DNA of 64,000 nucleotides from Paenibacillus_AB sp036577625 (lineage in GTDB: Bacteria; Bacillota; Bacilli; Paenibacillales; NBRC-103111), in assembly GCF_036577625.1 (NCBI RefSeq), contig NZ_JARBDC010000069.1:124001-188000 (forward strand), in the 5' to 3' direction. Shown in pieces: positions 52,894 to 61,467 of this stretch (position 1 is its first letter; every line of letters starts with the position of its first letter). A program made the position numbers and the translations under genes. Below the pieces are notes generated by a model. The model worked only from the letters and a program-made list of their open reading frames with translations. It was not told the origin of the DNA and searched no databases.

Positions 52894-52923
52894 TTGACGG
52901 GTTTCGCGCCCCGGCGCTATACT
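52894..52923 (+). promoter_or_regulatory. Promoter of the EamA transporter gene
   Basis: TTGACG at 52894-52899, 18 bases, TATACT at 52918-52923. It starts immediately after the preceding terminator and 45 bases before the GTG start. Confidence 0.7.
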
Positions 52924-52967
52924 TGGATGATTACTTGCTACCATCGCCTGTGGAGGTTGCCGCAAAC

Positions 52968-53873
52968 GTGAAAGAACGCGTCGTATTGCTTCGTCTGCTT
53001 GGCGTATCGCTGCTGTGGGGATTCAATTACGTGGCGAGCGCCTATTTGCTCAAAGATTTTTCCCCGATCTTTTTATCGTACTCGAGACTCGTGCTCACGT
53101 CGCTGTTTTTAATTACGGTCGCGGTCATCGGCGGCAAAATGAAAAAGCCGTCCCGCCGCAGCCTGCTGCTGCTCTTGTTCGCCGGCTTTTTCGGGACGCT
53201 GCTGAACCAATTTTTTTACTTTACCGGCCTGCAGGGATCGACGGCGGGAAACGCTTCGCTCATCATCGCGTTATCGCCGGTGGCGACGATTTTTTTGGCC
53301 CGGCTGTTTCTCGGCGAAACGATCACCGTCAACAAGTTGGTCGGCTCGCTGCTGGCGCTGATCGGCGTGGCGCTGATCGTGCTGTTCGGCGGGAAGGCGC
53401 TCGGCATTTCCCACGGCGACGTCTATTTGCTGCTCGCCATGCTGGCGCTGTCCGTCAGCCTGCTGTTTATTCGCCAGCTGTCGAAGATCATGGCTTCGTA
53501 CGACATTACGATACTGGCTACGGTCATGGGCACGGTGCTGATGACGCCGGCCGCCGTCATGGAAGGGGTGCAGGGTCACCTGCACGTCAGCGCGCACGCG
53601 ACGATGTGGATCGTGCTCGCGGCGGCCGCCATTTTCGGGCAAGGCCTCGCCGGCTTTTGGTGGAACCAGGGCATATCGCAGGTCGGCGCGTCGACCAGCT
53701 CGATGTTTATGAACATTCCCCCGTTCGTCGCCATCGTCGTCGCCTATTTCGTGCTGGGCGATCCGATCAAGCCGGCGCAAATTGCCGGAGGCGCCTTGAT
53801 TTTGATCGGCGTCTATTGGGCCAACGTCCGTTCGGTCCGGCCCAAATCCGGCGCGCAATCGGCGGGCGTCTGA
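52968..53873 (+). CDS. EamA/DMT family transporter
   Basis: 301 residues with about ten membrane helices in two homologous EamA halves. The first half contains LLWGFNYVASAYLLKD, and the second ends PIKPAQIAGGALILIGVYWAN. It is a probable drug/metabolite exporter of unknown substrate. GTG 52968 is preferred, with TGGAGG 11 bases before it. It has no terminator before the convergent gene 10 bases away, so its transcript likely runs antisense across 53884-54276. Confidence 0.93.
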   Translation: MKERVVLLRLLGVSLLWGFNYVASAYLLKDFSPIFLSYSRLVLTSLFLITVAVIGGKMKKPSRRSLLLLLFAGFFGTLLNQFFYFTGLQGSTAGNASLIIALSPVATIFLARLFLGETITVNKLVGSLLALIGVALIVLFGGKALGISHGDVYLLLAMLALSVSLLFIRQLSKIMASYDITILATVMGTVLMTPAAVMEGVQGHLHVSAHATMWIVLAAAAIFGQGLAGFWWNQGISQVGASTSSMFMNIPPFVAIVVAYFVLGDPIKPAQIAGGALILIGVYWANVRSVRPKSGAQSAGV

Positions 53874-53883
53874 GCATCGGCGT

Positions 53884-54276
53884 TCATAAAATATCGGCGA
53901 CGTAGCGGGTCCCGTCGAACCCGAACCTGACGTCCGCGGGAAGACTTTTGACGTTCGGCGTACCCGCCGGTCTTTGGCGGAACACCCATTCTTTCAAATC
54001 TTCGGGGAGTCTGTATACTTTGACCGTCCTTCCGATATCGACCGTAACGATCGGGTATTTCGACACGTAATGGAGACCGGCCGAAAGCACGTGGTATATT
54101 CTGCCTCGGGAAGATTGCGGGATTTTCAAAAGCGCATGCTTCTCGATATCCGCATAAACGATGCCGCCTCGGGCGTTGATGATGTATTCCGCTTCGGGAT
54201 TCGTCCGAACGGCTTCCAAGCTTCCCGCCCGTCCGACCGCACCGTCCGCAAGCTTGCTGCGTTTCCGGCTGTCCAT
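53884..54276 (-). CDS. Hypothetical protein
   Basis: 130 residues, no family recognised. A basic start (MDSRKRSKLADGAVGRAG) is followed by a beta-rich body with AEYIINARGGIVYADIEKHALLKIP and VSKYPIVTVDIGRTVKVYRL, and the end is FGFDGTRYVADIL. There is no membrane segment. AAAGGGG precedes ATG 54276. It converges with the EamA gene and may be subject to antisense readthrough. TATACT on the minus strand near 54310 is a plausible -10 box. Confidence 0.7.
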   Translation of the reverse strand: MDSRKRSKLADGAVGRAGSLEAVRTNPEAEYIINARGGIVYADIEKHALLKIPQSSRGRIYHVLSAGLHYVSKYPIVTVDIGRTVKVYRLPEDLKEWVFRQRPAGTPNVKSLPADVRFGFDGTRYVADIL

Positions 54277-54775
54277 AAATATCGCCCCTTTGTCAAATCT
54301 TGGAGTAGTATAAAGCACGGGGCTGTACACAATCTGAACAAAGCGCAGTGCCGGAACGGCGCAGCCGGTGATCGAGTCAGGCCGCGGGAGCTGTTCCCGG
54401 CCTGGCTTTTATTTTGCAACCATTCGCCCTCTCGTTTCGTCTCCATAGGCTGTACGAGCGCATTCAAGGCAATCTCGTTTCGGCAGCTCGCCCGCCGTCG
54501 CGGACGGCAAAGCCGGCAAGCCGAATGCGCATCGTCCTCTCGCTCGCGCTCGTGTTCGCCGTGCCCGCGGCGGGCGTTTTCGTTTACGCGGGATATCCGC
54601 TTCGGCTGATGGATGATGCGATCCATCCGGCGAAGACGGAGCGGTCGGGCGTCTCGTTCCATGCAGGGTTTGCGGTCGCCGTTCCGAACCGCTGAACTTC
54701 GCTTAGGCGGGACGGCGAGCGCCCTCGCAATCTATCGTTTTCGGCATATGCTGGAAGTAGATAGGGGGTGTTCGT
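54277..54775. other. 499-base region with a plus-strand terminator but no firm gene
   Basis: It holds the minus promoter of the gene at 54276, a strong plus-strand terminator (54378-54415) and a weak 56-residue plus ORF at 54525-54695. That ORF has a signal-peptide-like start (MRIVLSLALVFAVPAAGVF) but no ribosome binding site, so it is not called as a gene. Confidence 0.5.
54378..54415 (+). terminator. Plus-strand terminator without its own gene
   Basis: CAGGCC / GGCCTG and GGGA / TCCC stems with a 2-base bulge, then GCTTTTATTTT. The nearest plus-strand gene upstream is EamA at 53873, 505 bases away, with the hypothetical gene between on the other strand. Confidence 0.75.
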
Positions 54776-55006
54776 ATGGTCATGTTCGGAACCGCACGTT
54801 CCATGCTGAATCGCAGAGTCAAAGTTCGCACGATGTCGGGGGAAACGCATATCGGCAAAATCGTCAAAGTGACGAAAACGCACGTCTATTTGCAAAAAAC
54901 GCCGCGCAGGCGGAAAGGCGGAGGCAAAGTCGGCACCCGCATTTTCGCGCCGTTCATACTGCCGCTCGTGCTTTTCGATTTGCTGGCCATCGTCCTGCTC
55001 GTCTGA
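54776..55006 (+). CDS. Small basic protein with Sm-like start and C-terminal membrane helix
   Basis: 76 residues. The N-terminal half (MLNRRVKVRTMSGETHIGKIVKV) has the strand pattern of small Sm-like or DUF2642-like barrels. A basic stretch (PRRRKGGGK) follows, and the last 20 residues form a hydrophobic helix. Its function is not recognised; a membrane- or spore-associated role is possible. AGGGGG lies seven bases before the ATG, and a strong terminator follows. Confidence 0.72.
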   Translation: MVMFGTARSMLNRRVKVRTMSGETHIGKIVKVTKTHVYLQKTPRRRKGGGKVGTRIFAPFILPLVLFDLLAIVLLV

Positions 55007-55028
55007 CGAAGCCGACCATCGGAACGAT

Positions 55029-55057
55029 TCCGGACAAACCGAGTCCGGACAAACCGA
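55029..55057. repeat. Tandem 15-bp duplication
   Basis: TCCGGACAAACCGAG is followed directly by TCCGGACAAACCGA. It lies between the small-protein stop and its terminator. Confidence 0.7.
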
Positions 55058-55074
55058 ATGAAGCGGAATATCCG

Positions 55075-55098
55075 GGAGGGCTCAAGCCCTCCTTTTTT
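55075..55098 (+). terminator. Terminator of the small-protein gene
   Basis: GGAGGGCT-CA-AGCCCTCC stem followed by TTTTTT. Confidence 0.92.
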
Positions 55099-55137
55099 GC
55101 ATGGGCGCGACCGTTTCGCCGCCGCGAAACGCAGCGA

Positions 55138-55160
55138 AACCGGCCCGTAACGGGCCGGTT
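55138..55160 (-). terminator. Possible terminator of the sugar-uptake operon
   Basis: AACCGGCCCG-TAA-CGGGCCGGTT perfect 10-bp stem, 20 bases past the stop of the binding-protein gene on the minus strand. The T-run after it is weak. Confidence 0.6.
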
Positions 55161-55179
55161 CGTCGAAGCCTTCGATGAC

Positions 55180-56757
55180 TTACTTTTTCAGCCTGGCGTA
55201 CCATTCGTTCGCTTCTTTCTCCATTTGCTCGCCGCCGCCGGCTTTCCACTTTTTGACGAACTCGTCGAATTCGGAAACCGGCTTGTCGCCCGTAATGATC
55301 GAAATGAACGTCTGATCCTGCATTTTTTGCAGCTCGGCCTGGTATTTCGCCTGGGACGGCAAAGCGGTCAGCAGCTGGTTGCGGATGCCGCCTTTCTCGT
55401 AGCCGTTGTCCGACGCCCATTTGTTCCGCTTCGCCATCGAAATCGAAGAAAATTCCGGCAGCTCGAGCGATTCCATAACGTTGTTGGCGCCCATCTTCTC
55501 CAAATCCTGAGTCGAAATGTTGTTTTTCAGCACCGGCACTTTGTCCTTGTCGAACGTCCAGTCTTCGCCTTCGATGCCGAACATCGCCGTCACGTAGTTT
55601 TCGTACGACGAAGCGCTGATCGTATCGATCATTTGCAGCACTTTGCCGAGCTTGTCCGGATCTTTCGCCAGCTGCTTGCCGAAGGCGATGAAATTGCCGT
55701 TCAGCATGCTGCCCTGCGGCGCGCCCATTTTGCCGTTCGGCCCTTTCGGAGGCTGCCCGTGCACGAGGGCGTCGGCGGCCGCCGGGTTCACTTTTTTCAG
55801 CTCGACGTAGTCGTGGGATGCGGTATCGCCTTCGAACAGCAGCGGCTTCCAGTGGTAGAAGGCGCCGAGGCTCGTCAGGCCGATCCGGCCGTTGATGAAC
55901 GCGTGCGACAGCGCCCAGTAGCCGCCCGTATTTTCGCCGGTAATGAACTCGGGATCGATCAGGCCGGCTTTGTACCATTTGTTCAGCAGCTGCAGCGCGT
56001 CCTTCATTTCCGGCTGCACGGCGCCGTAGACGAGCTTGCCGTCGCGCGCGCTCCAGCGGTCCGGCAAATAGCCGAACGCCCCGTAGATGAGCGGCAGCGA
56101 CGATGCGGACAACCCGTACGTATCTTTTTTGCCGTTTTTGTCCGGGTCTTCGTTCGCCAGCTTCGCAATCGTCTTTTCGAACTCTTCGAGCGTTTCCGGC
56201 GGCTTGTCGATGCCGACGTTTTTCAGCCAGTCGCCTCTCCAGACGATCGGGCTCCGGAACCGGTCGTACATGACGAGCTTCGGAATGCCGTAAATTTTGC
56301 CGTTCACTTTGGCGTATTCGAACGCGTTCGGAAATTCCTTCTCGGTTTTCGCGTACACGTTCGGCGCGTACTTTTTCAGCATGTCGAGCGGAATTTCAGC
56401 CAGCAAATCCTGGTTGACGTACTGCTGCAGCGTCGCGAAACCGTTTACGACCATCCGGTCGGGAATTTCGCCGGAAGCGAACTTCAAGTTCATCATTTCC
56501 GTAAAGTTTTTCGATTCGATGTTCCAAATGTCCAGCTTGACGCCGAGCTTCTCGTTCCAATACTTGATCATTTTGGCGTTCGCGTCGACCGGAGTCGACT
56601 GGCCCGACACCCACGAAACCGTATACTGGTTCGACGCGCCGTCGGCGGAGCCGCCGCTTGTCTCCTTCGGTTTCGTGCCGCAGCCGGCTATAGCCAGAGC
56701 GACCGCCAGCGATACGGCCGTCGTGACGACCAACCGTTTTTTGAACTGCTGCTTCAT
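55180..56757 (-). CDS. Extracellular solute-binding lipoprotein (LplA/YtcQ-like)
   Basis: 525 residues. The lipobox is IAGC (C26). Family features include VQPEMKDALQLLNKW and the C-terminal FVKKWKAGGGEQMEKEANEWYARLKK, closely like the binding protein at 9031. It is the last gene of the transporter operon, 94 bases after the second permease, where most related loci place it first or last. It captures the sugar substrate of the two permeases; specificity is unknown. Confidence 0.93.
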   Translation of the reverse strand: MKQQFKKRLVVTTAVSLAVALAIAGCGTKPKETSGGSADGASNQYTVSWVSGQSTPVDANAKMIKYWNEKLGVKLDIWNIESKNFTEMMNLKFASGEIPDRMVVNGFATLQQYVNQDLLAEIPLDMLKKYAPNVYAKTEKEFPNAFEYAKVNGKIYGIPKLVMYDRFRSPIVWRGDWLKNVGIDKPPETLEEFEKTIAKLANEDPDKNGKKDTYGLSASSLPLIYGAFGYLPDRWSARDGKLVYGAVQPEMKDALQLLNKWYKAGLIDPEFITGENTGGYWALSHAFINGRIGLTSLGAFYHWKPLLFEGDTASHDYVELKKVNPAAADALVHGQPPKGPNGKMGAPQGSMLNGNFIAFGKQLAKDPDKLGKVLQMIDTISASSYENYVTAMFGIEGEDWTFDKDKVPVLKNNISTQDLEKMGANNVMESLELPEFSSISMAKRNKWASDNGYEKGGIRNQLLTALPSQAKYQAELQKMQDQTFISIITGDKPVSEFDEFVKKWKAGGGEQMEKEANEWYARLKK

Positions 56758-56851
56758 GTACCGTGACCTCCCGAGTTGATTCTGATTGTATATGGCATGA
56801 ACGCGAAGGCCGACCCGGAATCGGCCCTCTCGTTTAACCCGCGCAAAGCGT

Positions 56852-57721
56852 CTACCCTTTCAAGGAGCCGACAAGGACGCCTTTGACGAAATATTTTTGC
56901 AGAAACGGGTAAAACAGGACGATCGGAATGATCGTAACCATCAGCGTCGCCGCTTTGATCGTTTCCGGATTGACCGGCATGTTCGGATCGTCCAGCGTAT
57001 TGAGGTCCATCATGTCTTTCGTGCCGAGAAGCACGATGCGGCGCATGACGACCTGAAGCACCTGCTTGTGCGGATCCGTCATATAGATCATGCTGTCGAA
57101 CCAGGCGTTCCAGTGGGAAACCGCCATCCACAGCGACAGCGTCGCGATGATCGGCATCGAAATCGGCACGACGATGCGCATCAGGATGACGATGTCGTTC
57201 GCGCCGTCGATTTTGGCCGACTCCTCCAGGCTTTCCGGTACGGCCATGAAGAAGTTGCGGGCGATGACGAGCGAAAACGCGCTGACGAGACCGGGCAGCA
57301 CGAGCGCCCAAACGCTGTTCATCAGCCCCAAATTTTTGACGAGCAGGTAGCTCGGGATAAGGCCGCCGCTGAAAAACATCGTAAACACGATGAACCCGGT
57401 CCAAAACGTCCGATGCGGGAAATACCGCTTCGCCAGCGGATACGCGGCGAAAACGGTGACGCACAGCGACAGCGCCGTCCCGAGGACGGTCCGGACGACC
57501 GTATTGACGAAGCCGCTCAGCACGAATTCGTTCGTAAACACTTTTTTGTAGTTGGCGAGCGTCAGCTCCGGCGGTATGAGATGAATTTGCGTCAGCGGCA
57601 CGTTGCCGGTGCTGAGCGACAACGACAGCAGGTGCGCGAACGGAAATATCGTCGAGACGCAAAAGGCGATCATGAACAAGCCGTTGACGACGTCGAACCA
57701 GGTCGCTTTGCCCAGCTTCAC
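56852..57721 (-). CDS. Carbohydrate ABC transporter permease (CUT1, YtcP/LplC-like)
   Basis: 289 residues, about six membrane helices. The EAA motif is EESAKIDGANDIVILMRIVVP, and the protein ends GVLVGSLKG. GTG 57721 has GGGGGAG upstream. It lies 27 bases after its partner permease. No ATPase gene is present, so a shared MsmX-type ATPase is expected. Confidence 0.94.
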   Translation of the reverse strand: MKLGKATWFDVVNGLFMIAFCVSTIFPFAHLLSLSLSTGNVPLTQIHLIPPELTLANYKKVFTNEFVLSGFVNTVVRTVLGTALSLCVTVFAAYPLAKRYFPHRTFWTGFIVFTMFFSGGLIPSYLLVKNLGLMNSVWALVLPGLVSAFSLVIARNFFMAVPESLEESAKIDGANDIVILMRIVVPISMPIIATLSLWMAVSHWNAWFDSMIYMTDPHKQVLQVVMRRIVLLGTKDMMDLNTLDDPNMPVNPETIKAATLMVTIIPIVLFYPFLQKYFVKGVLVGSLKG

Positions 57722-57748
57722 TCTCGCTCCCCCTTTCTTGGTGCGGAC

Positions 57749-58723
57749 TTACCACAATCCGTAATCGTTGTACTTTTTGGCGACGGCGTTCGTCACGAGC
57801 ACGAGCGCGAACGCGATGACGTTTTTGAACAGGCCGACCGCGGTCGAGAAGCTGTACTGCATGTTGACGAGCCCCATCCGGTACGTGTACGTGCTCAGCA
57901 CGTCGCCGACCTCCATGACGGCGTTGTTGTACAGGTTGAACACCTGATCGAAGTCGTCGTTGACGAGCCGTCCGATCGACAAAATGAGCATGATCGTAAT
58001 GACCGGAACCATGGCGGGAAGCGTAATGTAGCGCATCCGGTGATAGCGGTTCGCCCCGTCGACGGTCGACGCCTCGTACAGCTCGGGATTGACGCCGGCG
58101 ATCGCCGCCAAGTAGACGATCGTTCCCCAGCCGAGCTCCTTCCAAATATCGGTGACGACGAGCACGGAGCGGAACCATTCGGCGCTGCCGAGAAAATAGA
58201 CCGGCTTCAGCCCGAACCACTGCATGATCAGGTTGACCGGGCCGGTAGACGGGGACAAAAACTGGATGGCCAACCCGCCGAGAACGACCCACGACAAAAA
58301 ATGCGGGAAGTAGCTGACCGTCTGTACGAACTTTTTGAAGACGGACAGCCGGATTTCGTTCAGCAGCAGCGCGAACAGGATCGGCGCGGGAAAGCCGAAA
58401 ACAAGCTTGTACAGGCTGATCGTCACCGTATTGCGGAATACTTGCCAGAAGCTGCCGAGCGTGAACAGCTCGCGGAAATGATCGAAGCCGACCCACGGAC
58501 TCCCCATAATGCCCATGCTGAATTTGTAGTCTTTGAACGCGATCAGCACGCCGTAAATCGGCACGTAATGAAAGATCGCGTAATAGATCGCGGCCGGCAA
58601 AAACAGCAGCGTCAAATATTTGTGCGTCCAATAGCCGCGCAGCGATTTCGTCAATCGCCCGCCGCGCTTCGGCCGCTCTGCCGCCGGTCCGCTTGCAACC
58701 GTTTGCGTTTCGAGGCGGTTCAT
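57749..58723 (-). CDS. Carbohydrate ABC transporter permease (CUT1, LplB-like)
   Basis: 324 residues with a 35-residue basic cytosolic tail before the first helix. The EAA motif is YEASTVDGANRYHRMRYITLP. ATG 58723 is preferred (AAAGGAG about 11 bases upstream) over ATG 58768. It is the first gene of the permease-permease-binding-protein operon, transcribed downstream of the AraC sensor gene. Confidence 0.93.
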   Translation of the reverse strand: MNRLETQTVASGPAAERPKRGGRLTKSLRGYWTHKYLTLLFLPAAIYYAIFHYVPIYGVLIAFKDYKFSMGIMGSPWVGFDHFRELFTLGSFWQVFRNTVTISLYKLVFGFPAPILFALLLNEIRLSVFKKFVQTVSYFPHFLSWVVLGGLAIQFLSPSTGPVNLIMQWFGLKPVYFLGSAEWFRSVLVVTDIWKELGWGTIVYLAAIAGVNPELYEASTVDGANRYHRMRYITLPAMVPVITIMLILSIGRLVNDDFDQVFNLYNNAVMEVGDVLSTYTYRMGLVNMQYSFSTAVGLFKNVIAFALVLVTNAVAKKYNDYGLW

Positions 58724-58990
58724 TCGGTGATGCGCTCCTTTCCGTATAGTGTCATGCCGCTTCGCCATGCCCTTTACGATAGCCGAGCGCGCCGTTGCGC
58801 CTCAATAGCAAATAACGCAGAATATAAAACAAGTTCAAGATTTCCCGGTTTTTCCGGCAAAACGATATGCAGATGATGCAAATGCGCGAATAGTCGGCGG
58901 GATGAACCGGATACGCGGCGCGTGCTCCAATACAAATAGCGCGTCCGGGGCGACGGGACTTTTCGGCCTGCCGGGCGCGCTTTAGGTGAA

Positions 58991-61324
58991 TCAAGGATTA
59001 ACGGTATAATTGAATTTGTACGTTTTCGGCGTGACGCCGTACGCTTCCTTGAACTTTTTGATAAAGTAAGCCGGGGTGTTGAAGCCGACGGTCCCGGCGA
59101 TTTGCTCGACGTTCAGATCGGACGTCTTGATCAGATGCGCGGCGGCTTCCAGCCGCCGTTTGTTGACGTAATCGACGAAGCCGATTCCGGTTTCCTCCTT
59201 GAACAGCTGGCTCAAGTAGCGGGGATGCAAACGGACGCATTCGGCGACGACCTGCAGGCTCATATCCCGGCCGAGGTTCGCTTCGACGTATGCCTTCACG
59301 CGCTCGACCGACTCGCTGCCGCGGCTGCGGCCGCGCTCCTCGACGAAGCGGAACGTTTGCCGGACCGCATCCAGCAGCCACTCGCGAAAATCGCGAATAT
59401 TCGCGATGCGCTGAAACCGGTCCAGCGAGTCTTCGCCGACGACGTCGGTCAGCTTCAAGTTCATCTGCTTCACGTACTGCCGGTATGCGTCGACCCACTG
59501 CTTCCACTTCTCGTGGCAGTAATCCGCGGACAGGAGGTCCCGCCCCATCCGCTCCGTCAGCTCGTCGACGAGGCTGCGCACCCGCTCACCGTCCCGCGCC
59601 CGCAGCGCTTCCGCGAACTCGTCGGTCAGCCGCTCGGGCAGCTCGGCGCGGCTGTTCTCCCGCTCCGTGCATGCCGGCCAGGCGAACAGCCTCCGTTCCG
59701 GCATGAAATACCGGTACTTCCAGCACGTTCGCGCATCCGCATACGATTCGTGCAGGCGAAGCGGCCGGTCGACCCATCTGCCCCACGCGGCCGCAGGTCG
59801 TACGCCAAACCGTTCCTCGGCATACGCGAACAGCTTTTCCGCAAGTGCCGCGAGCAGCCGCTCATTCGGTTCGCCGGCCCGCACGATCGCCGATATTTCG
59901 TTCGACGAGGCGGCGACGGCCGTGCACGTGCAGCCCGCGAAGCATTCCGCCGCCTGCTCCAGCTCGCGCACGAGCGAATAGACGACGATTTGCTCGTCCC
60001 CGACGCTGAGCGGCTGCGCACCGGCATCGTCCAGCCGGACGACGAGCGCGCACGAGTACGGCTCCGGCCAGCTCATCTTCAGCAGACGCAGCCGCTCCGC
60101 CAGCTCCTCGGGGCCGGCAATGCCGCTGTTCAGCAAGCCGGTCACGAGATGGTGCCGGATGATCGGCACGTTTTCCTGCACCGTCATTTCCAGCTCGCCC
60201 ACCTTGACCGAAAGCCCGCTGACGATCCGGTCCAGCACCTTATATTCGTTTTCGTGCTTTCCGGACGGCGGCTCGGACGGCTCGAACATCCCCTTCACCG
60301 TGCGCAAGAGCGACTTGAGCGGGCTGTACATGCCGAGCGTCAACGCCTGCGACACGATCAGCCCGAGCGCGATCGCGGCGACGCAAATGAGCAGCAGCGT
60401 GCGCTGAATCGCCGTCGCGTTTTTGTTGTAGTCGTCGACCGGCGTCGCCTGAATGAGCCTCCAGCCGTTGTACGGCAGCGTCGTATACGTCAGCAAGTAA
60501 TCGACGCCGCCCAGCGTCCGGCTGAGGCTGCCGCGTTCCTGCCCGGCCGCGCCGATCTCGCGGAGCGGCTCCGCGCTTTCTTCGGCCATGGCGCCAAGCC
60601 GGGAGTTGCCGAAGGCGATCGTATGGCCGCTCCGGTCGACGATCCATTGCTGCCCGCGGTCCGTCTCGTCCGATATACGGATCAGGTCGGCGATTGCATC
60701 CGCTTTCAGGTTGACCGCGTAATATCCTTTCGCCGACCTGCCGGCGGAGTTGTACGGATACGCGCCGACGAGCGTGACGAGCTCGGCGCCGGCGCCGTCC
60801 GAGCTTACGTTGACCGGGACGCGGCGCGTTTCGATCCAGAGCATCGGCGCATCGGCGCGGTCCGCCCGTTCGATCCAATCGGTGCTGACGGCGACTTTGC
60901 CCGGAATGCTGTCCAGAAACGAAACGCCCTGCAGCGACGATACGACCGCCCTTTCGTCGCGGTAATAGACGGCGACCGAATCGACGATGTCCGGGTACAG
61001 CGCGGCGATCGCCTTCAGGTCGTCGGCGACGCCTTTCATTTTGGCGTAATGGCCGGGTATCGGGTTATCGAAAAAGTACCGGACGTCCGCACGGGTGGCG
61101 AGATCCAAATACAGCTTTTGCGCTTTGCCGAGCACGTTCGCCGACAGCTGGTCGGCCGTATGGCTCAGCATGCGGGCGTGCACCTTCTCCACTTCCGCAT
61201 TCAGGCTCGACGTGAAAAATACGTACGACGTCGCCCCGACGGCCGCCGTCGTCGCGAGCAGCAATGCGGCGTACGAAAAAAACAGCCGGTAAAAGACGCT
61301 ATTCATTTTGTTCAGCAGCTTCAC
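58991..61324 (-). CDS. Membrane-anchored AraC family regulator with extracellular sensor domain
   Basis: 777 residues. GTG 61324 was chosen with GAAGGAG eight bases before it. TM1 at about 15-40, an extracytoplasmic Cache-like domain (45-295), TM2 near 300-325 followed by a HAMP-like linker, a central region, and a C-terminal AraC domain (675-775) with IAGTVGFNTPAYFIKKFKEAYGVTPKTYK. It is the same architecture as the sensor at 27831. It is co-oriented with the transporter genes downstream and is their likely activator in response to an extracellular sugar or a loaded binding protein (inference). Confidence 0.93.
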   Translation of the reverse strand: MKLLNKMNSVFYRLFFSYAALLLATTAAVGATSYVFFTSSLNAEVEKVHARMLSHTADQLSANVLGKAQKLYLDLATRADVRYFFDNPIPGHYAKMKGVADDLKAIAALYPDIVDSVAVYYRDERAVVSSLQGVSFLDSIPGKVAVSTDWIERADRADAPMLWIETRRVPVNVSSDGAGAELVTLVGAYPYNSAGRSAKGYYAVNLKADAIADLIRISDETDRGQQWIVDRSGHTIAFGNSRLGAMAEESAEPLREIGAAGQERGSLSRTLGGVDYLLTYTTLPYNGWRLIQATPVDDYNKNATAIQRTLLLICVAAIALGLIVSQALTLGMYSPLKSLLRTVKGMFEPSEPPSGKHENEYKVLDRIVSGLSVKVGELEMTVQENVPIIRHHLVTGLLNSGIAGPEELAERLRLLKMSWPEPYSCALVVRLDDAGAQPLSVGDEQIVVYSLVRELEQAAECFAGCTCTAVAASSNEISAIVRAGEPNERLLAALAEKLFAYAEERFGVRPAAAWGRWVDRPLRLHESYADARTCWKYRYFMPERRLFAWPACTERENSRAELPERLTDEFAEALRARDGERVRSLVDELTERMGRDLLSADYCHEKWKQWVDAYRQYVKQMNLKLTDVVGEDSLDRFQRIANIRDFREWLLDAVRQTFRFVEERGRSRGSESVERVKAYVEANLGRDMSLQVVAECVRLHPRYLSQLFKEETGIGFVDYVNKRRLEAAAHLIKTSDLNVEQIAGTVGFNTPAYFIKKFKEAYGVTPKTYKFNYTVNP

Positions 61325-61411
61325 GGCCGCCACTCCTTCCGCACCGTCGATTCGAAACGCGCGCGCGGCCCGCGGCCGGGCGAACCGCCGCCGAAGCCGG
61401 CAAAGCCGCAT

Positions 61412-61437
61412 CAGGCACATGGAATCCCATGCGCCTG
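61412..61437 (-). terminator. Hairpin between GH109-like and AraC-sensor genes
   Basis: CAGGCGCATGG / CCATGTGCCTG (minus strand, one G-U pair) with a 4-base loop. There is no T-run, so it may be a processing or attenuation hairpin rather than a full terminator. Confidence 0.4.
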
Positions 61438-61467
61438 GAATAGAGCCCTATATCGCTTCCCCCGGCC

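Noticed and set aside
54525..54695. 56-residue ORF with signal-peptide-like start
   Set aside because: No ribosome binding site or promoter, and the start follows a terminator; evidence too weak to call a gene.
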